Of a stretch of 64,000 nt of DNA, positions 29,432-36,768 are shown in pieces (position 1 is the first letter of the stretch; every line of letters begins with the position of its first letter). Below the pieces are notes generated by a model, which saw only the letters and a program-made list of their open reading frames with translations, ran no database searches and was not told the DNA's origin. Where the stretch lies: contig NZ_JAHPRO010000015.1 of assembly GCF_025562455.1 (NCBI RefSeq), positions 1-64,000 on the forward strand, given 5' to 3'. Origin of the DNA: Acinetobacter sp. WU_MDCI_Axc73. GTDB taxonomy: Bacteria > Pseudomonadota > Gammaproteobacteria > Pseudomonadales > Moraxellaceae. Position numbers and translations under genes: made by a program.

Positions 29432-29574
29432 GAATTTTGCTCAGAACTTTTATTATTCCAAAATAGGAATCGTTATTGTTGAATAAGTAATGTGATTCAA
29501 ATCATAACAAGTTGTTTTGATCTTTATCCAGTAAAGTTGATGTGTTTGCTTAGTTATTACATATTTTCTTCCAA

Positions 29575-30922
29575 TTTCTAAATCATCTATGCGATGACGA
29601 ACACGAGGGGAACGACTTGGGAACGACTTTTTAATTTCTAAATCATCTATGCGATGACGAACTTTCCGCTGTCTAAGTGAACCACGGTAATATCTTTCTA
29701 AATCATCTATGCGATGACGAACAATCAAACGCAATTTCATGGGTGCAAATTACATTTCTAAATCATCTATGCGATGACGAACTGTACGTTGAAGTTAAAG
29801 CTCCAGACGGTAAATTTCTAAATCATCTATGCGATGACGAACAGTTGCTACTGGCTTCCCGTCAAACTGCTCACTTTCTAAATCATCTATGCGATGACGA
29901 ACGCACAATATTGCGGCAAAGTTTTACTACCGACTTTCTAAATCATCTATGCGATGACGAACCTCTCGAAACTACCGCGCCGTTGTGTACTTTTTTTCTA
30001 AATCATCTATGCGATGACGAACGAATTGCATCTAAAATACTAAAATCACCATCATTTCTAAATCATCTATGCGATGACGAACCAGACAATTCCAATGCTG
30101 CGAGTCGGCTGGTATTTCTAAATCATCTATGCGATGACGAACAACAGAAACCCTTAAATCTGATAATTCCTTTTTTTCTAAATCATCTATGCGATGACGA
30201 ACAAACTGACACATCATACACACCAGTGTGCGTATTTCTAAATCATCTATGCGATGACGAACTTTTCATTCACGACAGGTTGATCGGTGAGAATTTTCTA
30301 AATCATCTATGCGATGACGAACCACAAAACTTTAACACACTGAATTCAAAGTTTTTTCTAAATCATCTATGCGATGACGAACTTGTGCATTGAGAATATA
30401 CACGCCGATGCCGTTTTCTAAATCATCTATGCGATGACGAACAATATAAGCGCTGGCAGTTCAATGGGCAGGAATTTCTAAATCATCTATGCGATGACGA
30501 ACGAAACAGCATGATTTACGGGGGTGGAGCGAGCTTTCTAAATCATCTATGCGATGACGAACTAATGAACGAGCATTACATTAATACTGTAACATTTCTA
30601 AATCATCTATGCGATGACGAACTAGACACAAATAAGCAAATATATTTCCGGGTATTTCTAAATCATCTATGCGATGACGAACTACCAAAGCCTGAAAGAA
30701 TAATCTGACTTGAATTTCTAAATCATCTATGCGATGACGAACTGTCGATGACGGGTTTTGGCTTAACTCGGGCGTTTCTAAATCATCTATGCGATGACGA
30801 ACAAAATCTTGATTCGCCCATGCAATCACCTCTTTTTCTAAATCATCTATGCGATGACGAACGTCGATTGTACCAAGCGATTAAGGATGGTGATTTTCTA
30901 AATCATCTATGCGATGACGAAC
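29575..30922 (-). CRISPR. Type I-F CRISPR array, 23 repeats and 22 spacers
   Basis: A 28-bp repeat recurs every 60 bp without exception, giving 32-bp spacers. On the plus strand it starts TTTCTAAATCATC and ends GCGATGACGAAC. Read in the I-F sense on the minus strand it begins GTTCGTCATC and ends TTTAGAAA, with a TCATC/GATGA stem that Cas6f can recognise. All 23 copies look identical, including the one furthest from the leader. The leader is on the right (30923-31019), next to cas1, so the spacer at 30863-30894 should be the newest and that at 29603-29634 the oldest. I could not match any spacer to sequence inside this window. Confidence 0.98.
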
Positions 30923-30961
30923 TAGAGTTCACTCGAAACAAAACTACTTAAATCAATTATA
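30923..30961 (-). promoter_or_regulatory. CRISPR leader with putative promoter
   Basis: The AT-rich stretch between the first repeat and cas1 contains a minus-strand TATAAT at 30956-30961, roughly 35 bp upstream of the first repeat. The -35 element is poor. It lies downstream of the cas operon terminator, so the array probably has its own start. Confidence 0.5.
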
Positions 30962-30976
30962 TAAGTTTTTAATGAG

Positions 30977-31001
30977 TAAAAATACTTCAAAAAGAAGTAT
31001 G
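30977..31001 (-). terminator. Terminator of the cas operon after cas1
   Basis: On the minus strand ATACTTC and GAAGTAT form a 7-bp stem around T5, followed by TTTT. It begins 19 bp after the cas1 stop codon. It is AT-rich and of moderate strength. Confidence 0.55.
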
Positions 31002-31019
31002 TTGCATAATGCTTTGATT

Positions 31020-31973
31020 TTACTTGATTTTATCACATGTATCAGAAATGAAGCCAAACATGTAATCTAAAAGGTCTTGGTCTTGGCAAGTTTCAATTAA
31101 CTGCATACGAAATTCTTTTTGATTTTGCCCTTTAGCTGCGCAAGCAAATGCAAGTGGCATGACAAAAGCATCTTTGACCAAATCGGCAATATCAAATACC
31201 AAACCGCCACGACGAGTTTTTCCATGCAAAATAGGTAAAGCAAAACTAATTCCCATGCCATTTAAAGCCACTGCGGCGTAGCCGTAAGCAATGTAATTAC
31301 CATGATCTAAATAGTTGTTGGCAATATCAGTGACGCTATCATGTGAGTTTTTGCCTTCATCGCGAGTGAAATCAACGTTAAAACCCTTGGCTAACTCTTT
31401 ATATAACGCCTTTGCCCAGCGACCTTCAGCAGCTAATAACTCTTGTTGATTCTCTGCTCGATCAATATCTTGCTTAAAAGTATTCAATGCATTTTCATTG
31501 ACATAAATGCCATGCTGAATCAACTCAATATTCTTATTCCATGTATTTGAAACGAGAGCCACACGTTCCAACAATAAAATTTTTGCCATCAGCAAACGGG
31601 CTTCATCATCAAGCCAAGTTCGCATCCAGATTTGCATATATTCAGTTGGACGGTATTCACTTTGAGGTGCTAGAAAAGTCAAATCTAAAGATGAAAATAG
31701 GGGCGAACCCCCAGAGCCACAAAATCCAACCATCACATTGGATTCTGCTAAACGTCTGGCAGCCGCATCGGTTAATGAGCTACCTTTACCAAGCAAAAGA
31801 AACGCAGTATTTTTTTCGGGAATATTATAAAAATATTCAATTAGCTGAAGATTTTCAGTTAGGTACACAATGCGATCATCTTTTAAAACGACTCGTACTT
31901 TTTCCAGATAAAACACGCAAGCACGTTTGGAAAGCATAAGTGCACGACTGCGTTCCTGACGGAGTTGGCTCAT
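31020..31973 (-). CDS. cas1: CRISPR integrase Cas1, type I-F
   Basis: This 317-residue protein is the spacer-acquisition integrase that works with Cas2-3. An N-terminal beta domain (about 15-95, RACVFYLEKVRVVLKDDRIVYL) precedes the helical catalytic domain. The metal-site residues are expected in AAEGRWAKALY (Glu), LPILHGKTRRGG (His) and FDIADLVKD (Asp). The start at 31973 has GGAAA just upstream. It is the last gene of the minus-strand cas unit, 9 bp after cas6f, beside the leader. In the textbook I-F order it is instead first, ahead of cas2-3. Confidence 0.95.
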   Translation of the reverse strand: MSQLRQERSRALMLSKRACVFYLEKVRVVLKDDRIVYLTENLQLIEYFYNIPEKNTAFLLLGKGSSLTDAAARRLAESNVMVGFCGSGGSPLFSSLDLTFLAPQSEYRPTEYMQIWMRTWLDDEARLLMAKILLLERVALVSNTWNKNIELIQHGIYVNENALNTFKQDIDRAENQQELLAAEGRWAKALYKELAKGFNVDFTRDEGKNSHDSVTDIANNYLDHGNYIAYGYAAVALNGMGISFALPILHGKTRRGGLVFDIADLVKDAFVMPLAFACAAKGQNQKEFRMQLIETCQDQDLLDYMFGFISDTCDKIK

Positions 31974-31982
31974 TTTATTTCC

Positions 31983-32594
31983 TTAAAACACAGGCAGGGC
32001 AAAAGGACTTTCTTGACGTGCAAGACCATAACTATCAGGCAAACCCTGTCCCGCATGCTCAGATTCTTGAATATCAATCGTGACCGTAAACCCTTGTCCT
32101 GTACTTTGGCTCAAGACTTTAAAATAAGGCATATCTTTAGCTGTTTTTAAACGTCTATCTCGCAAAGGCTCTTTCTTTTCTGATAGTTGTGTTCGTTCAG
32201 CATTTTTGGTGGGAATTCGAAAACGTCGATAACTTTTCCAGCCTGATATTTTCGCCGTAGGCACGGCAATTGCAGTGCCTAAAACCGTATAATCCCGAAT
32301 TTTCCAGTGACCTTTGATCGCCTCAATTAATTGATCAAGATCATCCTGTTTTTCAGCAAAGACTCTTAAAATATCAAAGTTGGGTTTAGCAGGTCGATCA
32401 TGTTTTTTCTCAAAATATTCCTGCTTATTTTTCAATTTATCCGACATTTCCACTGCCAGTGCATAATGCGCTGGCAGTTTGCGAAATGCGCCGTGAAGCA
32501 CAGTATAAATCTGATTACGAATATGCCCGAGCTTTAAATCCGTGTCATCGGAGGATTCAAGTACGCGGATATCCAGATAATAATTGGCATCCAT
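31983..32594 (-). CDS. cas6f: CRISPR RNA endoribonuclease Cas6f (Csy4)
   Basis: This 203-residue nuclease cuts pre-crRNA at the repeat hairpin and stays bound in the surveillance complex. It begins MDANYYLDIRVL, close to the family consensus. The catalytic His is probably His34 in TVLHGAF, equivalent to His29 of P. aeruginosa Csy4. The basic stretch KKEPLRDRRLK resembles the Arg-rich helix that grips the repeat. It starts 2 bp after the cas7f stop, so the two are probably coupled in translation. Confidence 0.95.
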   Translation of the reverse strand: MDANYYLDIRVLESSDDTDLKLGHIRNQIYTVLHGAFRKLPAHYALAVEMSDKLKNKQEYFEKKHDRPAKPNFDILRVFAEKQDDLDQLIEAIKGHWKIRDYTVLGTAIAVPTAKISGWKSYRRFRIPTKNAERTQLSEKKEPLRDRRLKTAKDMPYFKVLSQSTGQGFTVTIDIQESEHAGQGLPDSYGLARQESPFALPVF

Positions 32595-32596
32595 GA

Positions 32597-33664
32597 TTAT
32601 TCGCCCTCTGAGTACACGCCACCACGAATTAAACAGGCGATTAGGAACATGCCTTTTTCACTATTTGGATCAAGCTCATCCACTTCTTTTAAAATATCAA
32701 ATGCAGAAACTTTTTCTTTTCCAACACGATAGAAAATTTGACCTTCCAAATTGGCACCATTAGGTTCAACTGCAATTGGCTTTTTATCATTGTCATCAAA
32801 AGCTGGATACCATGTATCAATCGTACGTAGAGCATTACCAATTTTTTGATCACGTAAAGCGGCTTGACCTAAATACTGATTGTCATTGACATTGCGTTGT
32901 GGTTTGACTGGATTCAGCTGATAAAGTGAACGGGAAAAACCTTTGGGTTTATCTTCCAAATAGTTTTGAGAAGGGAATACTTCTACACCACCCATGCCAA
33001 AGTCAACAATCGCTTCAATATGCAATGTTGCACTTGTTGATTCGCCTGTAATTCCTTTTAACAAAATGTCTGCTAGTTTTTGTTCTTGTTCAGAGGATTG
33101 ATCAAAACTCTTAAGGTTGTAAGAAAGTGCATCAAAGCTATATGTTTCAGGGGAGTCTGGAGCAGTTACTTGAATGGTAATGCTTTCAGCGACAATACGG
33201 TTTCGCCATAACCAGCGGCCATTGACAATATTACGCACATAACGGCGTACCACTTCTTTAAGTCCATCGCTTTCTTTAGCTCGATTTACAAAATTTAAGA
33301 AAGCTTGACGGAAATTATATTCTTCGCTTTTATCTGCACCTGCTTTAGATGCACTGGCAAAAAGCACATAACTTAAATCAATAAAACGGAAGTCCCATTT
33401 CACCAAAAGTTTAGCTTCTGGTTGTAATTTGGCAGATTCAGTCAATTGAATATTGCTGACTTCACGCGCCGCTGAGTTTCCAGTTGCAGCCCCTTTTTCT
33501 TTATTCCCTGCGACGTTCTGAGTACCTCGAATACCGTGGTACATTACATTTAATGGCGTTTGGGTTTGCTGTTCATTATCAAATAAATTAAAAAAAGCAG
33601 CATCACTGACAACTGTACCACGTTGTAGAGAAAGGCTACCTGGTAATTTTTTAAAAATGGTCAT
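32597..33664 (-). CDS. cas7f: Cascade backbone subunit Cas7f (Csy3)
   Basis: This 355-residue subunit forms the six-copy backbone that holds the crRNA guide. It opens LPGSLSLQRGTVVSDAAFF and contains the GIRGTQNVA segment and KWDFRFIDLSYVLFASAS typical of Csy3. The P. aeruginosa protein is 342 residues, so the length is normal. It lies 25 bp after cas5f and directly before cas6f in the operon. Confidence 0.95.
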   Translation of the reverse strand: MTIFKKLPGSLSLQRGTVVSDAAFFNLFDNEQQTQTPLNVMYHGIRGTQNVAGNKEKGAATGNSAAREVSNIQLTESAKLQPEAKLLVKWDFRFIDLSYVLFASASKAGADKSEEYNFRQAFLNFVNRAKESDGLKEVVRRYVRNIVNGRWLWRNRIVAESITIQVTAPDSPETYSFDALSYNLKSFDQSSEQEQKLADILLKGITGESTSATLHIEAIVDFGMGGVEVFPSQNYLEDKPKGFSRSLYQLNPVKPQRNVNDNQYLGQAALRDQKIGNALRTIDTWYPAFDDNDKKPIAVEPNGANLEGQIFYRVGKEKVSAFDILKEVDELDPNSEKGMFLIACLIRGGVYSEGE

Positions 33665-33689
33665 GTTAAAATTCCTTATGTTTTAAAAT

Positions 33690-34577
33690 TCAATTTGCAT
33701 TTATGCGGTTTTGTTGTAAAAGAAAAACGTCATCTTGCGGCCAGTGATATGACCACAGTAATTGTTCTAAATCATGCCATGTAGGGTTTTCAGCATTTAC
33801 TGATTGTCTTAAAATTTCACCAAGAGAAAAATATTGCACAATTCCTGTCAATGGTTCGGCATAAGCATGTGCTGTACTTTCTTGATCCTGAGCTTGGCGA
33901 ATACCAGCGCGTTGATCTGTTTCAGGTTCAAGTAGGGCATAACCTAAATTAGTCGCTGAAATCCAGCTTAGTGTTTGGTCATTAAAAAAAGTTCTCAGCG
34001 CATCTGTTTTTAAAGCTAAAAGTTGAGTAAATGCCTGAATCCGATTCACTTGTGTACGTTGTTGATATTCAATCAATAAGTCTTGTCGATCCAGAATCAC
34101 AAAGCCTGTTTTAATTTGTTTTAAAGCATCATCTAGTTGGTTTTCTTCCTTTTTAGTTATCTCTAAAAAATCAATGATCTGACCGCCTGCAAAACGACTA
34201 CGTTTTAGGATATTAGTGACTTGTTCAGGACTGATTCTTGAACTAGAAAATTTAATGATCAGACTGAGTTCCAAATGACAAGATGCTGTTGGCTGGAGTG
34301 ACAATGCATATTTATTTTTAGAGGAATAATCCGTTTTACCAATAAATACTGCACCACGGCGTTGCGCAGGGGTAAAACGACCATAGGCTTGCCCACCTAA
34401 ACGCTGCTGATCATGATGAATATAAATAATGCCTTCATCTGTTGTACCAAGCTGCCTAGCTAAATGATGGGCAAACATATTGGCAGCCATCAGTGGTGCA
34501 CCGCCTAATAAGAAACCATTGCTTTGCATATTGGCATTTTGTACACGCAAATGAGGGATGATGATATAAAGACTCAT
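33690..34577 (-). CDS. cas5f: Cascade subunit Cas5f (Csy2)
   Basis: This 295-residue subunit caps the 5' handle of the crRNA with Cas8f. It begins MSLYIIIPHLRVQNANMQSN and has GFLLGGAPLMAANMFAHHL, both recognisable Csy2 features. It overlaps the cas8f stop by 4 bp (ATGA). It is somewhat shorter than P. aeruginosa Csy2 (about 327), with no sign of a break in the frame. Confidence 0.93.
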   Translation of the reverse strand: MSLYIIIPHLRVQNANMQSNGFLLGGAPLMAANMFAHHLARQLGTTDEGIIYIHHDQQRLGGQAYGRFTPAQRRGAVFIGKTDYSSKNKYALSLQPTASCHLELSLIIKFSSSRISPEQVTNILKRSRFAGGQIIDFLEITKKEENQLDDALKQIKTGFVILDRQDLLIEYQQRTQVNRIQAFTQLLALKTDALRTFFNDQTLSWISATNLGYALLEPETDQRAGIRQAQDQESTAHAYAEPLTGIVQYFSLGEILRQSVNAENPTWHDLEQLLWSYHWPQDDVFLLQQNRINAN

Positions 34578-35761
34578 CGAATAATCTCCCTTAAGCGACG
34601 GGCAATGTAGCCTTTGGCGTTATCATCTAAAGGAATTTTAATTGCAGGTAAGGTCGGATCTAAAATAAAAGATTGCCCAATAATTTTGTCGGCTAAATCA
34701 TCGGCGAATTGTATCCGCCAAACATCATCTCTTAGTTCAGAAATGATAAGTCCTTGGATGATAAATGAGACTTGAGGATGTAATAATGGACTTAAAGCCT
34801 CTTGCTGTTGTTCTTCACTTTTAGTGTAAATAGGCAATTTGTCCTGAACTTTTTTGAGTAATTCGAGTTGTTGACTTGCCTGATATTTCACAATATTAAA
34901 AATATTTTTTAGAAAAGTCTTTTCGCCTCGACGCACTTTTAGATTGGTTTCTGGAGAAAAAACATCTAAATCATGCCACTTTTGATGTTCATTTTGTGCG
35001 GTTGTGAGCAGTTTTTCTTCTAGCATTTTGGCCCACAAGATAATATCTGGAACATCTTTTTTGCTATTTTTAAGTAGGATTTTATTCGGAATATAGTATT
35101 CAAAACCTGTGTGAAAAATTTTAAATGCTGCACGAATATCGTCATCGGTTTGGGGTGAATCTAAGGTAATCGGACGTTGCATAGAACGTACCAAACTTCC
35201 TACATTTTGCGGATTTGCACCGCCAATTCCAAAAACAGCAGTTTGAATTCGATTTAAAACACTGTCTTTTTCTTTTCGGGCTTCATTAATTTGGTCAACT
35301 TCCTGATTAATCAAATAATTAACACCTGCGGCAGTCAATGGACTAATAGATACATATTCACCATGTTTTGGAATTAACAGTTGACGCATACGAATATCAA
35401 TATAATCTGTGCCTGCCTGATAAGACTCATCAAAAATAGGTTTAATTAAAGGTTTTAACTGTGCAACCTGTTGTTGAAATTCAGTTTCTTCTGCGCTGAC
35501 ATCATCTCCGAGTATGGCAGCTTTAACCACTTTAAAAATAGACGCTGTTTTGCCCGCATTGGCTTGATAGTCGGTTGGAATTAGAAAATCTTCATTAAGT
35601 AGGGTTCGCGCACTTAAATACGGTAAATCAAGGGCTTGTTTTTTACTTAAACGGAGACCTCCTTTTTCAATATTAGAGTTAATAGTTTTAACACTAAAAT
35701 GTACCGATTCTTGTAAAGCGTTTTTATAAACATCATTGTTAGGTTCAGGCATTATTTTCAC
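34574..35761 (-). CDS. cas8f: Cascade large subunit Cas8f (Csy1)
   Basis: This 395-residue large subunit recognises the PAM in the I-F complex and recruits Cas2-3. Assignment rests on its place first in the cas8f-cas5f-cas7f-cas6f order and on segments such as FSPETNLKVRRGEKTF, GGANPQNVGSLV and the C-terminal YIARRLREIIR. It is shorter than P. aeruginosa Csy1 (about 434). An ACGGTGA site precedes the ATG. The promoter should lie between 35762 and the terminator at 35868. Confidence 0.92.
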   Translation of the reverse strand: MKIMPEPNNDVYKNALQESVHFSVKTINSNIEKGGLRLSKKQALDLPYLSARTLLNEDFLIPTDYQANAGKTASIFKVVKAAILGDDVSAEETEFQQQVAQLKPLIKPIFDESYQAGTDYIDIRMRQLLIPKHGEYVSISPLTAAGVNYLINQEVDQINEARKEKDSVLNRIQTAVFGIGGANPQNVGSLVRSMQRPITLDSPQTDDDIRAAFKIFHTGFEYYIPNKILLKNSKKDVPDIILWAKMLEEKLLTTAQNEHQKWHDLDVFSPETNLKVRRGEKTFLKNIFNIVKYQASQQLELLKKVQDKLPIYTKSEEQQQEALSPLLHPQVSFIIQGLIISELRDDVWRIQFADDLADKIIGQSFILDPTLPAIKIPLDDNAKGYIARRLREIIR

Positions 35762-35867
35762 CGTTTTTTTATCTGTTTAATTTTTAGCAGATTATTTAAG
35801 AAAAGAAAGTCTTTTTTAAATGTTATTACGACATTAAGTGACGTTATAAATTGCTACATGCTGTACC

Positions 35868-35904
35868 ATAAGAAAAGTCGATCCTAAATATATTAGAATC
35901 GACT
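35868..35904 (-). terminator. Terminator of the relic cassette upstream of cas8f
   Basis: On the minus strand AGTCGATTCTAA pairs with TTAGGATCGACT (one mismatch), followed by TTTTCTTA. It lies just after the Cys-rich small gene and would insulate cas8f from that transcript. Confidence 0.7.
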
Positions 35905-35913
35905 CTTAAACAG

Positions 35914-36147
35914 TTAAGTTGTATGGCAAGCATTACAGCAGTAATAACAGCCATTGATTCTGTTATTAGGCCACTTACTTTTGGCAAATGAAACAGCAGA
36001 ATAGCAACTTGGATGTTCTCCTAAATCCAGTCTATTTGCTAGATTGGGCATAAAATTACAACCAGTAGTGAAGTTGTGAACTTCATGATCACCATTTGCT
36101 TGAGTATTTCAATTAATAATGAACTTAGTGGCATTTGTATTTTTCAT
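35914..36147 (-). pseudogene. Cys-rich small protein with an in-frame stop
   Basis: A 78-codon frame begins MKNTNATKFIIN, then TGA, then continues NTQANGDHEVHNFTTGCNF. After that comes DLGEHPSCYSAVSFAKSKW, and the end is NGCYYCCNACHTT. The part after TGA keeps the DHEVH, LG..-C..AV..AK and NGCYYCC..CHT pattern of a family of roughly 70-residue Cys-rich proteins common in Acinetobacter, recalled from memory, with no known function. The TGA probably replaced a sense codon. Its start is 1 base after the stop of the VapC relic, so it was the third gene of that cassette. Without readthrough only the C-terminal part from an internal ATG could be made. Confidence 0.65.
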
Positions 36148-36148
36148 A

Positions 36149-36309
36149 TCAAACTGCTTGAACTGTTTGCCCATATTGAATCACTTTTTCATCTGCACTT
36201 AATAGCGTGATTCCTTCAATCCGAGATTAATCAATCAAAATTCGGTCAAATGGATCTTTATGAATTTGAGCTAAATGTTGGGTTCCACAGAATCCAATAG
36301 GTATTTCAT
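36149..36309 (-). pseudogene. VapC-like PIN-domain toxin relic with internal deletion
   Basis: The gene starts with ATGA overlapping the antitoxin stop, as in intact vapBC-type pairs, and reads MKYLLDS, the usual PIN-domain opening with its first acidic residue. The frame then shifts straight to the C-terminal part QHLAQIHKDPFDRILID-stop-SRIEGITLLSADEKVIQYG. The missing middle is about 70-80 codons. The conserved HKDPFDR motif and the late SADE motif identify the family. A stop inside ILID-stop-SRIEG adds a further lesion. A functional RNase toxin cannot be made. Confidence 0.8.
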
Positions 36310-36539
36310 TCATTTGTACTATCAAACATTGTTTCGATCGCATCTTTACCTAAACGATCAAAATCATTAGGAACACTCATTGGCATGAAGCCAATGCGTC
36401 TTGGTGATTTTGGTGCATATGGTAGAACTTGTGCGACAGGTTTTCCTGATTTTGCATTAATAAACGCCTGATTTTGGCTGACCAATTTTGATAAATGTAT
36501 TTTGGCTGACCAATTTTGATAAATGTATTTTGGCTTCAT
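36306..36539 (-). CDS. Phd/YefM-like antitoxin with rearranged N-terminus
   Basis: This 77-codon frame matches prevent-host-death antitoxins from HLSKLVSQ onward (NAKSGKPVAQVLPYAP, RRIGFMP, VPNDFDRLGKDAIETMFD). Its first 16 or so residues are not family-like. A 28-bp tandem duplication (about 36473-36528) puts the present ATG out of frame in the first copy and back in frame in the second. The original start seems to have been an upstream codon that now reads ATA before QIINIHEAK. The open frame may be expressed, but its toxin partner at 36149-36309 is destroyed. Confidence 0.7.
   Translation of the reverse strand: MKPKYIYQNWSAKIHLSKLVSQNQAFINAKSGKPVAQVLPYAPKSPRRIGFMPMSVPNDFDRLGKDAIETMFDSTNE
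36473..36528. repeat. 28-bp perfect tandem duplication in the antitoxin gene
   Basis: The unit TTTTGGCTGACCAATTTTG plus ATAAATGTA occurs twice in direct succession, and a partial third copy (TTTTGGCT) follows. Because 28 is not a multiple of three, it changes the antitoxin reading frame. Confidence 0.9.
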
Positions 36540-36768
36540 GGATATTAATAATTTGTATTTTTACAACATAAAAATTAATTGAATTTATTTCAATTAATTT
36601 AGTTTATTTTTACAAGGTGACTGATAATTTAGCAGAATCCAGCTATTTTATGATTCTTAGATTAAAACCATACGACAAAAAATGTCGCTTCGCTCTTATC
36701 TAAGCTTTCTCTATCTAAAACAATCCACTATATTGATCATCAAACCAGATTTTAATAACTAGAACATT
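36540..36768. promoter_or_regulatory. Region upstream of cas2-3 and the relic cassette
   Basis: These 229 AT-rich bases should hold the cas2-3 promoter and the old antitoxin promoter. Two hairpins are visible: AGAATC/GATTCT at 36634-36657 and CGACA-A5-TGTCG at 36673-36687. No clear -35/-10 pair and no copy of the CRISPR repeat were found. Confidence 0.45.

Noticed and set aside
29603..30894. Self-targeting spacers
   Set aside because: Reading the 22 spacers against the rest of the window gave no match. A full genome search was not possible.
29453..30951. Several open frames with repeated FLNHLCDDE or VRHRIDDLE motifs
   Set aside because: They are CRISPR repeats read as codons. The 60-bp period keeps frames open, so they are not genes.
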